64,000 nucleotides of DNA from Amaranthus tricolor (taxonomy: Eukaryota; Streptophyta; Magnoliopsida; Caryophyllales; Amaranthaceae): NCBI RefSeq assembly GCF_026212465.1, contig NC_080062.1:3533001-3597000 (forward strand). Direction: 5' to 3'. Positions 26,701 through 38,063 of this stretch are shown in pieces; the first letter of the stretch is position 1, and every line of letters begins with the position of its first letter. The notes under the pieces are model-generated. The model was given only the letters and a program-made list of their open reading frames with translations. It was not told the DNA's origin and searched no databases. Both the position numbers and the translations under genes were made by a program.

Positions 26701-27000
26701 TTGTGTTTGGCCATCCATTTAGATTAAGACCCATTAAAGACCAAAAATTCATTATTCCTAATAGGTCAGTCTAAATCTAAAACTTTTAGGCCATACAAAT
26801 ACTAATCCTAGTTTAAATCCATAAAAATTAATAGGTTTGGATTTAAATGAGTACGAACTGAATCGACCTTATATGACCAACTCTACTTAAAAAATTTACC
26901 ATATTATAGGCATTTAAGGGAAAACAAAAAAAGAAAAAAGGCTAATAATTTTTTTTTTCCAATATAGACTAAATGACAAAAATCACACACAAATAAAATT
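23730..27000. other. Intergenic, very AT-rich, no gene seen
   Basis: Long A/T-rich sequence. Frames such as 24645-24863, 24929-25205 and 26435-26752 are of low complexity or shadows and match nothing I recognise. It ends at the promoter of the NWWQG-family gene. Confidence 0.5.
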
Positions 27001-27009
27001 GAGTTAGCT

Positions 27010-27017
27010 TATAAATA
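27010..27017 (+). promoter_or_regulatory. TATA box of the NWWQG-family gene
   Basis: TATAAATA lies about 200 bp before the ATG at 27221. Transcription would start near 27040-27045, leaving a pyrimidine-rich leader of roughly 175 bases (with TTCTTTCTCTTC and similar tracts), typical of plant genes. Confidence 0.6.
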
Positions 27018-27220
27018 GAGAGGAGGCTACTACCGTTTTGATCCCCCTTCATCTGCAAACTTCACGTGCTTTCTTTCTCTTCAAATTACAACTTGTGTCT
27101 TAAAAAACCTCTGTTCTTCCCCCTGTTTCATCTCCTCACACCCAAATTGATTTTTTTTTTTCTCCAACTTTTTATATCAAAATTAAATTTTTAATTTGAT
27201 ATAATTGAATATATTCAAAG

Positions 27221-30200
27221 ATGGCATCAAAGAAATCATCATCATCATCATCAAAGAAATCTAGTTATAATGGTTCTTCATCTGGTGCTGTTCCTGCATC
27301 TTCTTCCATAGCTGACCTTTTTAGTCCAAAGCCTTCTGCTTCTTCACACCCACATTCTTCTTCTTCGTCTTCTTCCTCTTCTAGCATCTTTGGCTCCGTT
27401 TTTGGCCCTTCTTCAATGGTACTTTTTTTTACTATCTACTTTTTTGTTTTTAATTCGGGTAGCCTAGAGAATCTGAGTGTTATTAGAGTTTGTTAAATGG
27501 TTTTTAACCATTAATTTAATTTGTTGATTGAGTTGATTTAATATCCCACTTGAGTTTGAGTGTGGAAGGGTTTCGAATTAGTGACCTATTATTAGACACA
27601 TTTACTTCTGATACTATGTAATGGATTTGTCTTAACAAAAAAATTAATATAATAGTTTTAGCTTCAAAATATGTTATATACCCTGATACAAAAAATCACT
27701 ACAGAAAAGAATAGAGCGAATTAATTATTCTTATAGGTAGAATAAAACGCCTAATAATCAGGTTAAAGAGAAAGCCTTCACTAAAACCGTCTTTGTTCTT
27801 ATTAATTCTTTACCTCCTTGGCTCCTTGCTATCGTGATTTACTTGAAAATATAATTAAGGTAACTTTCGTTATTTTTTTCAACAAACGCCCAAAAAACTA
27901 ATAGCGTATATAATATATTGATTCTCCAAGCTTAAGCTTCTGATTATATTGTTTCTTCATGTGATATCATATGTGAATATGTCAAAAAAATTACAATTTT
28001 AAATTTCAATTTTAAATTTCATGCACCTCACATTTAAAGTTTAATATTTAGCTTGTAGGAGGGTGTGATAAAACACTTAAGATATTTTAAAGCTTTAATA
28101 ATTAACTTAAATTTGTTTATTAAGTTGGTTGTTTGACAAAAGTTTTCTATGAATTTTTGAGGTTTAGCTCATAGGTGTTTAGTTTCTGTGAAAGCTTAGG
28201 TTATGTCTTGAAAATAGAGATTTATTCCCTATTCATCTTTTAAAATCATTTTGTTATATTTTTGAGTCTTACAACTTAACCATTTGAATAAAACATAGCA
28301 AACGCATTAATTTATTTACTCTAAATAATTATTCATATCTTTATTACATACTAGCTAGCATAATTAAGCCAATTTATAAAGACAAAATCAATATAAATTT
28401 TTAGATGGTTTAAGGTGACAGTTTTATGTGAAACTATTATCCTTTTCATCTTTTTCTTTGATGATAATTTTTTATATTAAATTATTTTTTAAAAAAAGTA
28501 TTTTCTTAAAATATAATTTATTATTTATTCGGTATTCTGCTCATTTTTTCCTTTCGTAGAAATTTTTTATATTAAATTATTAAAAAAAACAAAAAGAATT
28601 ACACCATAGGAGCTAGAATAACTTATAACCAAAAGATTTAGTTAGTTTTTAGTTACTAGGACTAGGATGTTTGAAACAATAAAAGCATGCATGCAATAAA
28701 TTTAACCAACAAAATTTCAATCAAATAATTCAGTTGGCTTCCTTAAATTGTGAATTTTACTTTCCCAATGCAAAAATATTATAATAAATGTTACTCCCTT
28801 TATTTATAATCTTTTTAACAAACTTTTTGACTTACTTGCATGTTATTATGATCTCATACACTTTGTTCCTACTATACACTTCTTAACTTTTTCAAATGTT
28901 GGTGTAGTTCCAAAGTGTTTCTTGTTCATATTATCCTTTTTTGGCTTTGTTTTTGGGTTATTTTTTGGTATCTTTCTCTATGGTGGGAAGAGACGTGAGA
29001 TACCAAACCAATGTCTTAAAAGAGTAGTTCAATTTTTGCTTGCTTTAGTTTTTATATAAGAAAAGATACCGATCTTTTAAAAATTTTATCTTTTAAAAAG
29101 TTTTATATTTTGTGTAGATTTAAATTAAATTAAATAATGTCAACGTATTAAGTAGTTTAAGAAAATATCGATAATAAGGCTTGAACCTAAATAATACTGT
29201 CACATATTAATATTTTAACCTTCTTAACTACTAGAATACTTAAAAGCGTATTTAGAGATATAACTTTGAAAATGTTGTTAGTTGACAACATTAAACAAGG
29301 CTACATCCACCCGTGTTTCATTTAGAATTATATGAAGGTTTTTTAAAAATACTATTTTCGTCCTCGTAAAGAATATGTATGATGTTATTGGTCCACACGT
29401 GTTACATATCTAACAATTTATGATGTCTTCTTCATGTACAACAAAAACTTGCACAATTGAATTTTCAATCTTTAGACTCAATTTTTATTTTACCTTCACC
29501 ATTCTATATATTTGTATCTACAATGCTTATTTTCACGAGAAAAATAAGGGGTAAATAATTTTTCTCGGATATATATTTTAGCCTCTATGATATTTATAGT
29601 TTGACTTTTTAGTCGTTTATAGCTTAAATAGAATAACTATAATTTGACATTTCAGCAGCCTTCACCTAAAAATCTGACATCGCACTAATAGTTGATTTGA
29701 TTATTGGCTTGGGATATGAGGGACCAAGTACAATTCAAGGTGGGTTCCTACTTAGATGCCTGTTATTGTAGACCCACATGAATTGATAAATGACTCCACT
29801 ATGATCATCTTTTAAATGGATGAAATATACTTGATGCTTCATGGTGTCAAAAGATTGGTGTATTTAATAGTCACTTCATAGAATGTTTTGAGGAAATTCA
29901 AGCTAATGCTTTAGATTGATCAATAGGAGTAGCTTGCATTTTAACTATCAATTTGTCTTATTTAATTAGATTCTATATATTGGAAAACAATGCACTTTCT
30001 TTGGTCCAAATAAAAGTCTTCTTTTGTGATAATTATCTCTTAGATTATTTACTTGATTGATGACTTTATCTTAAGAACACTACTATATACAACATATTGA
30101 TAAAGTATACTTTTCCAACTAACCTATCTTAACTTGAGTAATATTCATAATCTAAAACAATAACGAAGAGAATATTTGGTATATATTCTTGAACAACCTC

Positions 30201-32088
30201 TTTTTTAGTTAAGCTCAATATTATCTAAAATGAAATTTGATTTGACGAAAAAATACAGTAATTATTTTTAGGGTTTCGAAAATGTAGTAAATATAACAAT
30301 TTTATTTTACTGAGCTAGTAAAAAAGGTAAGAAAAAAATAACTACAAAGAAAAGAAAAGAAGGGCTTATCATAACTATATTAAACATTTAACGATTTAAT
30401 TATATTTATTTTTTATTTTGGGTAAGTTAGAGAATCCTTATAGATAAAGGGAAAGAAAATTAATATTTTCTAATAGGTAGTGAGAATCAAACTCCTATCA
30501 AAAGGGTGAAAGAGTAACACGTCAACCAACCATGATACGTAAACGTTTAACAAAAATAATTGAAAATCTTAAGGCTAATTACATGTGTAAAGATGCATGC
30601 ATGTTGGAATTACATATTTACTCCTTAATTCTTAATGTGTGTAGTTATTCATTATTATATGTGCATGCATTATATATATAATAATTGCACTTATATTAAT
30701 TCATTGATTTTTATTCATAGGGAAGAGGAAGAGACTCCACAAATGCTAATATAACGAGACAATATGCTACCTCTGGTAAAATATACTTCTTTTGTTGTAT
30801 TTTTCTTGTTAACAAAGAATTTTAAATAAGATTTAAAGAATATGTATTTGTTAAAAAAATATATAAATTTAACTTTTAAAAAAATGAGTGTAAAAGTTAA
30901 AGAAATATAGAATAGAAAAAAACAAAAGCAAAATAGATATTTGCATATTTACTTTTTATCAAAAATAATAATTTAATAAGTAATTTAAAACCGCTAAAAA
31001 ATATAACAATATAATAAAATTGAGGAATTAAGTATATGTTTCATATGTGCATGTTCAAAATCCTTAATGCATTAGAGTTGCCTTTATATACATTTTTATC
31101 TTTGTTTTACTTTGGTATTATTCATTTTATGATTAAAGTTATCTAATTTTCGTTATAGTAATTTAAATTTATTATTATCTATTATATTATAAAGTAGCCC
31201 CTTTATTATAAAAACAATTCATTTTTGCTCATTAAATAAGCTGCACTATAATTTAAATTTCATGTTTAAAAATAGAGCACAATAGTTATATGTTACACCC
31301 GATATCAACATCGTCATATTCGATATATTCTGTAATCGTCATATTCAGTGTATCATAGTTATATTACTTATTTCTCAATGTTAGGCCAAGAGAGCCATTG
31401 GGAGAGTGGAATGAATTCTTATTATCAACAACAAACAGTTGATCAACCTTGCAATTTTAGCAACTCAATCTATTATGGTGGCCAAGAAGTTTATTCTCCT
31501 ACTACTCGTTCTAATGAATATCATGTGGTAATATACACATTCCTTTTGTTTCTATTTAACTCTCTTAGGACGATATTGTTATAGTGTGAGTCGAACACTT
31601 GTCTCTACATATGTACGAAATCAATTCCATTATTTTATTTCTGTGTTGTACGTTATGCAAATTGATTATTTATATTAACAAGATTTTTAATCAAATGATC
31701 CGAGTCACGACTTAGATACTTAGGCATGTGCTTAGATTCATCCTACTAATAATACTAAATAATTATAATGAATAATGTACTTTTATAGAAGTACATAATT
31801 TATATTTATATATTTATATATATGAAGAGGATCAAGCGAAAATGCCCTAAGTTGGTAAAAACACTAAAGTAGCTAGCTGGGTTGATTGTTTCTCAAGTAA
31901 CATATATTGTCTAAGGCGTGACATATATATATTGCTAAAGATATCACACGTGTTTCAGCAAAAAAAAATTTTTTTGAAAATTTCAGATGTAACATATACA
32001 AGTACACGTTCACGAGTGACTTTATTTCAAGTCAAAATACACACCACCCCTATAAAAAGATATGTTACCCAAAATGATATATGTCACC

Positions 32089-32136
<48 letters not shown>

Positions 32137-33157
32137 TTCATATATTAATTTTATTTTCAGTTCAAGAAAGATGAGCAAGATGATGATCCCAACAGTGCCT
32201 CAAGAGGAAATTGGTGGCAAGGTAATTTGAATTCTTTTTTTTTTTTTTTCAATTTTTGTACTTTGCTTAATGACGATTTTAATTCTTTGGATCAAATCAA
32301 TATTTCAGGCTCACTTTATTACTAGTAATGGAGGCTCTTAATAGATGTTTAGTTACCCCTCTTAAAGTAAGTAAAGGCAAGTTCCTTCTTTGTAATCAAT
32401 TCATCATCAAGGCAATAATTCATGACCGAATCTTATTAAACGGCTTTCATATAGACTTAGTCAGATACAATTTAAGAAATTGCATTTATACAACTACGGG
32501 TGAATGATAAAATTCAATATATTATTATAAGATTAGGGTGGATCAAACATTCATCTTTATATATATATATATGTACAGAACCTTAATTATATGTATATAC
32601 TCAATTCAATATTAAGTTCAAGTAGAATATTTAACATCAGATATGAAAAAAAATTTTGCGTTGTATCCGCCTCATGGTAGTCGCTTCTAGTCTATTGAGA
32701 CGTCAGTCATTAACTTAAACTTTTGACTCACATTTTAAATCATAGGGCATGCATAACGAAGTCATAAAACATACTCTCTCCGTTCTCTAATGTTTTTCTT
32801 GTTTGAATTATTATGATTAATTAAAAGTTAGTATTAGAGTAGAAAAATCAATAAAAATTAGATTATTCTAAGTAAATTTTCCAAATTTATTTTGAAAACC
32901 GTGAAAAAGTAAAGTATAAGAAAAAAAAAATCAAGCGGAAGAAGTATAACAAATAGTCTAGAATCTGCATAGCAGCCATTATATGTTCTAGATCCATGAT
33001 AAACTGATAATACTGGTATATATGAAAATGACAAGAATCTTTAAAAATTCAACTTATTCTTTTATGCAATTGCATTATTTATTCTTCCATTTTGTTAATA
33101 TTGTAAATTTGACTTTGGCCAACTTTATACCAATCTTTTGTTGCAGGAATTATATGA
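27221..33157 (+). CDS. Uncharacterised plant protein of the C-terminal NWWQG family, 5 exons
   Basis: Exons are 27221-27418, 30721-30775, 31385-31527, 32161-32221 and 33147-33157, a 468-nt reading frame for 155 residues. All introns are GT-AG with consistent phases (0, 1, 0, 1). The N-terminal 60 residues are a serine-rich, low-complexity tail (MASKKSSSSSSKKSS and onward) containing IADLFSPK. Residues about 67-135 contain GRGRDSTNANITRQY, SNSIYYGGQEVYSP and FKKDEQDDDPN. The protein ends ASRGNWWQGII. I recognise the block GGQEVYSP ... GNWWQG as a conserved family of small, probably disordered plant proteins whose function is not known to me; relatives usually end NWWQGSLYY. The last exon supplies only 11 coding bases. 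The leader and TATA box support the start chosen. Confidence 0.82.
27419..30720 (+). other. Long first intron of the NWWQG-family gene
   Basis: About 3.3 kb from GTACTTTTT to TTATTCATAG, with no coding frame. A tRNA-type SINE on the minus strand may lie at about 30430-30540: reverse-complemented it has GAGTTTGATTCTC, a B-box-like motif, after a TTGGTTGACG segment. That SINE call is tentative. Confidence 0.5.
32092..32133. repeat. (TA)n microsatellite in the third intron of the NWWQG-family gene
   Basis: About 21 uninterrupted TA units, ending 27 bases before the acceptor of exon 4. Confidence 0.95.
32774..32944. mobile_element. Degenerate Stowaway-like MITE in the fourth intron of the NWWQG-family gene
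   Basis: It begins CTCTCTCCGTTCTCTAATG after TA and ends AAGCGGAAGAAG before TA, a decayed version of the Stowaway terminal pair. The interior is AT-rich and non-coding. Confidence 0.4.
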
Positions 33158-33225
33158 AGGGGGGACTTCTGCATCTTCTTAGCTAGCTTTATAAATTCTA
33201 GAAGAAGAAGATTTAATATTATAAT

Positions 33226-33558
33226 ATACCATATAAGTTCGAGAATCGGGTCTTGTCTCGAGTACTACTTTTCAGATTAGACCCCGAGTTCGATTCTCAC
33301 TTAGTTTTTTTTTCCTTAGTCTGCCCTGTAACAAAAAAAATACCATATAAGTTGAAAATCGAGTTTTTTCTTAAGTACTACTTTTGTGATCAGATTCGAG
33401 TTCGATTCTCACTACCCCTGTAACCAAAAGAAATACCATATAAGTTGAGAATCGGGTTTCGTTTCAAGTAGTACTTTTCAGATTAGACCCTGAATTCGAT
33501 TTTTACTTAGTCCTCTTCGCTTAGCCTACCCTGTAGCAAAAAAAATACCATATAAGTT
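33226..33558 (+). repeat. tRNA-type SINE, three tandem copies separated by one 14-bp target site
   Basis: ATACCATATAAGTT occurs four times, at 33226-33239, 33340-33353, 33433-33446 and 33545-33558. Between them lie three related SINE bodies of about 101, 79 and 98 bp (33240-33339, 33354-33432, 33447-33544). Each opens with a variant of GAGAATCGGGT, carries a B-box-like GAGTTCGATTCTCAC (best in copies 1 and 2), and ends in a CCCTGTAACAAAA-type tail. The single-copy SINE at 37395 has the same tail. The structure reads as one insertion with a target-site duplication, then tandem multiplication of body plus site. It lies just after the NWWQG-family stop codon, probably in its 3' untranslated region. 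Confidence 0.8.
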
Positions 33559-33559
33559 A

Positions 33560-35269
33560 GTAGTCTTAGAACACAGCTTATATATACCTGAATCAAGTTG
33601 CTGGAGTATGTTTTTTCTACCAGTTATCTTGGAAGGCATAGCTTAGCTTATTAGAGCTTATTATAGCTTATTAGAGCAGCTTTGTCTAACATACATTTAG
33701 TTTTTAGTTTGTAATGCTTATAGTATGTGATGAATATGATGAATTCTCCTCTGTATACAGAGTTGGTATTATTAATATATACTTTATACCTTTATATTTA
33801 TTAAATTGGTTTGTATGATGTTTTTGTTATAATGTTGAGTTGATAGTGTAAAAATAAGACCGCATTGTATCGGCTTCATTGTAAAGGTTTTTTAAACAAA
33901 GGAACTGATACTTTCCACGTATTTGACCATATCAAGGAATATCTTATGATTTAAACCAAAATTTCATCGTTACGGTAACTGCATCAAACCAGATACTGCA
34001 TCACTTTTCCGTTACCGCAATCGCAACTGTTAGCGAATTTTTACACCATGATTGAGATCCAAGTTATTGGTACTAAATGATAGAATGATAATAAATATTT
34101 AATATGATTTAGCTAGAAAATATAATTAAGAAGGTTTATGTGATGCTATGCCGTATGACTCTAATTTTTTTTTTTTCACAAACATTCATTTTCATTTATT
34201 ATCGCTTGTAATATTAATGTATTATGAAGAAAAATACATGCTTAAGGACAAAATATTGAATTTTTGTTACCATGAAAATGACTACCACTTTTCATGAAGG
34301 TTAAAATTAAAACTCATGATTCTCATTACGCCATTTAATATCAATAATTAAACAGATCTCTAATGGTAATCAACAACTGCAATCCTAGAAGTATTAAAAC
34401 AATTTACGTTCTAACCCGACTTATCAATCGAGAGTAGTTTGCGAACCATCTGTCTAAAACAAGCATTCTCATACAATTCATAAAAAAACAAAAAAAAAAA
34501 ATAATAAAAACAATATATACTCTCCGTCTTATCAAATTTGCTAGATATATAAGTATTTCTCATATGAGTTAATACATTTTACTTGCACTTTCCATATACT
34601 TCATGAGATTTGGAGACTAGGTTTCTCAAGCTTTGACTGCTAAAGTTATGTACGTTAGAAGTTAGATGATCATTGATAGAACATAACAAGAAACTGTCTA
34701 CAACATTGTGCTTCATTATGTGGTAGTACAAACATAAGAAGAGCAACGTAACGAATCTGGTATCGAAAGATTGTGCACACAATCAGCTCAGCTCCGAAAA
34801 TCGTTTCGTGCAACGATATGGCTCAGACTAACAAGATCGTCGACTAACAAGATAGCGACGATATGGCTCAGACTAACAAGATCGTCGACTAACAAAATAG
34901 CGACGATATGGCTCAGACTAACAAGAACGTCGACTAACAAGATAGCGATGATCTGGCTCATACATCCAAATATGGAAAATGCGAATGCATTAACAATACT
35001 AACACCCCGATAATCTAAGGAAATCTTGCTGAGAGGACAAAATAGGACATAAGACAGAAAATCTAGTATTGAAATCTACCCATTTGGCCTACTTTCGAGT
35101 TCGGAGACGAGAGATTACGATCCATGCCCGATTTTGTTATGAGAACAATTATCACGAACACTTTGCGTATGCGCATATGCAAGAATTACCCATAATACTG
35201 AAACTGAAATCAAAGTAAATTGATTCATACAAGTCTTACATAGTACACGTAGTTATATAACATCGACAT
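33560..35269. other. Intergenic between the NWWQG gene and the Harbinger MITE
   Basis: Holds a 45-bp minisatellite (separate entry). The sequence at 34579-35200 is less AT-rich than its surroundings, with phrases such as TTCGAGTTCGGAGACGAGAG, but I see no gene structure. Confidence 0.45.
34814..34960. repeat. 45-bp minisatellite, about 3.3 copies
   Basis: Units begin CGATATGGCTCAGACTAAC at 34814, 34859 and 34904, and a partial unit begins at 34949. The period is 45 bp, a multiple of three, so one plus-strand frame stays open through the array and repeats the peptide theme ATIWLRLTRSSTNKI. I see no flanking coding evidence. Confidence 0.85.
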
Positions 35270-35272
35270 TTA

Positions 35273-35820
35273 CGGCCCGTTTGGTTGAAGGTAATGAAGT
35301 AATGGGAATAAAATGTTGTAATGACAATAGTAATGAAAGAATGGATATGAGAATTGGTAATGAAGATTTTTTTGTTTGGTGTGCATAACTAAAGAATGGT
35401 AATGGAAGATAATATTCCATTGATTGCATTTGGTTGTTAGTAATAAAAAATGGTAATGACTCTTAGTTTCATTATTGTATATTTGTATCTAAAAGCATTA
35501 TTGTATCTAAATTATTCTATCTAATGATTCTTTTTTTAATAATAATATTTTTTTGAATAATTACATACATTACCTTTTTTTTCTTCATTATTTTTATCTT
35601 CAGCTCGAAACAACATTACCTTATTTTATTACTACAGTAATACTTCATTACCATTACCGCCTAATACCATGTTGTTTGATGGTAATGAAAATGGCCTTTT
35701 TGGTAATTTCATTACCTTATTTTATTACCATCCATTACCATTGAAGGCATCCAAACAACCAAAATTTTACTTAATTTTATTACCATTACCGCCCTCTAAT
35801 ACCATGTACCAAACGGGCCG
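35273..35820 (-). mobile_element. PIF/Harbinger (Tourist-like) MITE, copy B
   Basis: A 548-bp element with ends CGGCCCGTTTGGT and ACCAAACGGGCCG and a perfect TTA target-site duplication (35270-35272 and 35821-35823). Reverse-complemented it matches copy A at 23.2 kb closely, differing by a few short indels (for example an extra ATAATGAAGA-type segment) and scattered substitutions. It lies about 75 bp past the stop codon of the lipid transfer protein gene. Confidence 0.88.
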
Positions 35821-35893
35821 TTAGCACCATGTATCAACTTATTCGCAGGTGCTTCAATACGGATACTAAGATGTGTGCTTCGACTGGAGCATT

Positions 35894-36344
35894 TCAAGGC
35901 AATGTGTAAGCTGCAAATGCCAAACCAAAAAACGAACAGAGACATGTTAGTAGTCGGAAATCAGTACGCACATCCAAAGGAAAGGACGACTCGCTGTGAA
36001 AACTCACCGCCACACTTGTAACCAACAGGACGATCAGCAATGTTGCAGCGCTTAGGGATAGTGATCGCAACCTCAGGTTTAGCCCCGGCACTTCTCGCTG
36101 TGTTAGACAGCATAACAGCACAGAGACAGCGCGGGTTTTGACCTAACTTTTTTATTGTAGCACAGCAGGTTCGTGAAACCGGGGCACTCTCATCTTGTGC
36201 GGCCATGGCACAGGGAGCAAGTTTGAATGCCTCTCGCTCCGGGGATGATCTTCCACACGCTCCACCAGCATTCACCCCATCAAGGCCTGCAAGGCAGATT
36301 AGAAGGAAAACAAGCGGAATAATGTGTTTCATGGGAAACTCCAT
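35894..36344 (-). CDS. DIR1-like non-specific lipid transfer protein, 2 exons
   Basis: Exon 1 runs from the ATG at 36344 (or 36332) down to 36008. After a 97-bp GT-AG intron, exon 2 is 35910-35894 and adds the C-terminus AYTLP. The protein is 117 or 113 residues. It has a hydrophobic signal peptide (HIIPLVFLLICLAGLDGVNA) and then the eight-cysteine lipid transfer motif: C in ACGRSS, C in LAPC, the CC pair in SRTCCATIKK, CLC in NPRCLCAVM, C in IPKRC and C in GYKCG. The CxC, the central CC and the PKRCNIADRPVGYKCG stretch are characteristic of DIR1-like secreted proteins, which bind lipids in the apoplast. DIR1 itself takes part in systemic acquired resistance. Orthology to DIR1 cannot be proven here. 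Frames continuing past the exon-1 donor are read-through artefacts. Confidence 0.9.
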
Positions 36345-36370
36345 TGCTTCAGTTATCAAAAGCAAGGGAA

Positions 36371-36377
36371 TTATATA
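36371..36377 (-). promoter_or_regulatory. TATA box of the lipid transfer protein gene
   Basis: On the minus strand this reads TATATAA. Transcription would start about 30 bp downstream, near 36343-36347, leaving almost no leader for the ATG at 36344 and a leader of about 12-15 bases for the ATG at 36332. The second ATG (MKHIIPL) may therefore be the real start. Confidence 0.5.
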
Positions 36378-36379
36378 GG

Positions 36380-37230
36380 AGGAGCTTCGGATAGATCTTT
36401 ATTTCATTACCCTGATGTCATTCAGTGGCTCCTGCCTAGGCGGGTTTAGAGCGTCGGAAAGCATAGTGCAGCACTTTCGGCTCGAATAATCATTTCATTT
36501 GGTGAATTTTCAAACACTAAGAGGATAATATAGGTTAAGCAAATGTTAATGCTATCATAGTGGTTTCACACTTTCACTACTAAATTTTACCAGTTTCTAG
36601 AAGACCTTACCCTTTTGCGATTATATACACCTAACTCCCCCACTCAAAAACAAAAACAAATCACCTGGTAGCCCTACTGTTATAATGATATAAACAAAAA
36701 CAAATGTTAATGCATTTCCAAATTGAGATGTTTAGGCCACATATTTAATGATATAAACATAAAAAGTAAATATAAATATTATTAATAACGATTTCAAGAC
36801 CGAAAAACTCGATTAATAGAGATCAACCTTGAACAGAAACAAAATTTTAGTGGGACTCAGGAATACATATCTCGCACATGTACATGTCCAAATGTCATAT
36901 CCGTGTCTAAGTGTTGAGGATCAATAAGTATATGAGGTAAAATGAAGAGTACGAGTGACACAACTCCAAAGTAAGTTCCTACACCGTGTGAAGTTAAAGT
37001 GAGTTGAACTAAACTAAAGGAAACTCAACTCTGAAGAAGTCTTCCAAAAGAGGCCCTATCTCAAGTACATGCATTGGATCACCGACACTACAACAATACC
37101 GAAACTTCTACACTGCATTTTGGACAAATAATCGGAAATAATTCATAATCTTCGAGTTTTAACACTTGAGCATGTACCTATATACTATTTGAGTTACCAA
37201 TTCAAGTTACACATCCATTAACCGAATCAG
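36380..37230. other. Intergenic upstream of the lipid transfer protein gene
   Basis: No gene or recognisable element was seen. The first 100 bp is comparatively GC-rich (for example GGCTCCTGCCTAGGCGGG) and may be promoter sequence. Confidence 0.45.
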
Positions 37231-37279
37231 TGTGAAACTGTCGGTAACCAAAAAACCATAGATAGGCAGATAGCTAAGC

Positions 37280-38060
37280 TTGACCAAGATCAAATTTTAC
37301 AGTATCAATAAAATTGGTTTACATATCACTTGTAAAGCATAGACAATTTCTTCCCAACAAACAATTTAGACTAAACTCCGCCAAATATAAGTAGAGAATT
37401 GAGTTTTATCTCAGTTGGAGCATTAACTGTCATTCTCAAATAAAGTCATGAAATTGAATCTCACCTACCTTTTCTCTTCACTCAGTCTACCCTGTAATTG
37501 AAAAAAAGTAGCATAGCCTCCAAAGTCCAAAAGGAACACTATAAATAATCAACTAATAATCAACCTATCCCCATTAAAGTTAATTACCCACTAATCAAAT
37601 CAACCTAAAATTTTAAAATCAACATCAAAACTAGAAAAATCAAAACTTTTCCATCATCAATAACATGGGTTTGCATATCATCTTTAAATACATAGATCAA
37701 TTCATCCAACAAACAAAATTAGACTTAATTCCTACAAAAATAAGTAGCATAGGCATCAAATCAACACCATAATCAACTAAAAAGATCAAAACTTTACAAA
37801 GATCAACATCATAGCTAGAAAGATCAAAACTTTTGCATTCTCAATAACTAAGGTTTAATACCACCATTACAAGAATCATTTAAACTACAAAATACAAATA
37901 ACAGTACTAACATTTAGAAAAACACACTAATCAAATCAACCCAACATTTAATAATCAACATCATAGATGGTAAGATCAAAACTTTTCCATTCTCAGCAAT
38001 TGGGTCTTCAAACCACTTTTACAAAAATCAATTAAACTACAAAATATGAACAAATTACTC
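37280..38060 (-). repeat. Diverged tandem repeats of the 3' end of the membrane-protein gene
   Basis: Four related units begin near 37280, 37636, 37818 and 37965. Each carries a variant of GATCAAAACTTTTCCAT, then CTCAATAACTGGGTTT, and a tail such as CAACAAACAATTTAGAC or AATTAAACTACAAAAT. The last unit runs up to the stop codon at 38064, so the units look like repeated copies of the 3' untranslated region. The first contains a SINE. Confidence 0.65.
37395..37505 (+). mobile_element. tRNA-type SINE, single copy
   Basis: The body carries TTATCTCAGTTGG, which matches the pol III A box at 11 of 12 positions. Further on it has a decayed B box (AAATTGAATCTCA) and a tail, TCTACCCTGTAATTGAAAAAA, shared with the SINE cluster at 33.2 kb. 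It is flanked by AAGTAG (37389-37394 and 37506-37511). The related unit near 37740 reads AAATAAGTAGCATAG without the insert and serves as an empty site. Confidence 0.7.
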
Positions 38061-38063
38061 CTA

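Noticed and set aside
26435..26752. 105-codon minus-strand frame
   Set aside because: Longest frame of its neighbourhood, but with no recognisable motif or splice structure; likely chance.
33280..33300. GAGTTCGATTCTCAC as part of a tRNA gene
   Set aside because: Only a B-box-like motif in a SINE body; no cloverleaf or acceptor stem can be formed around it.
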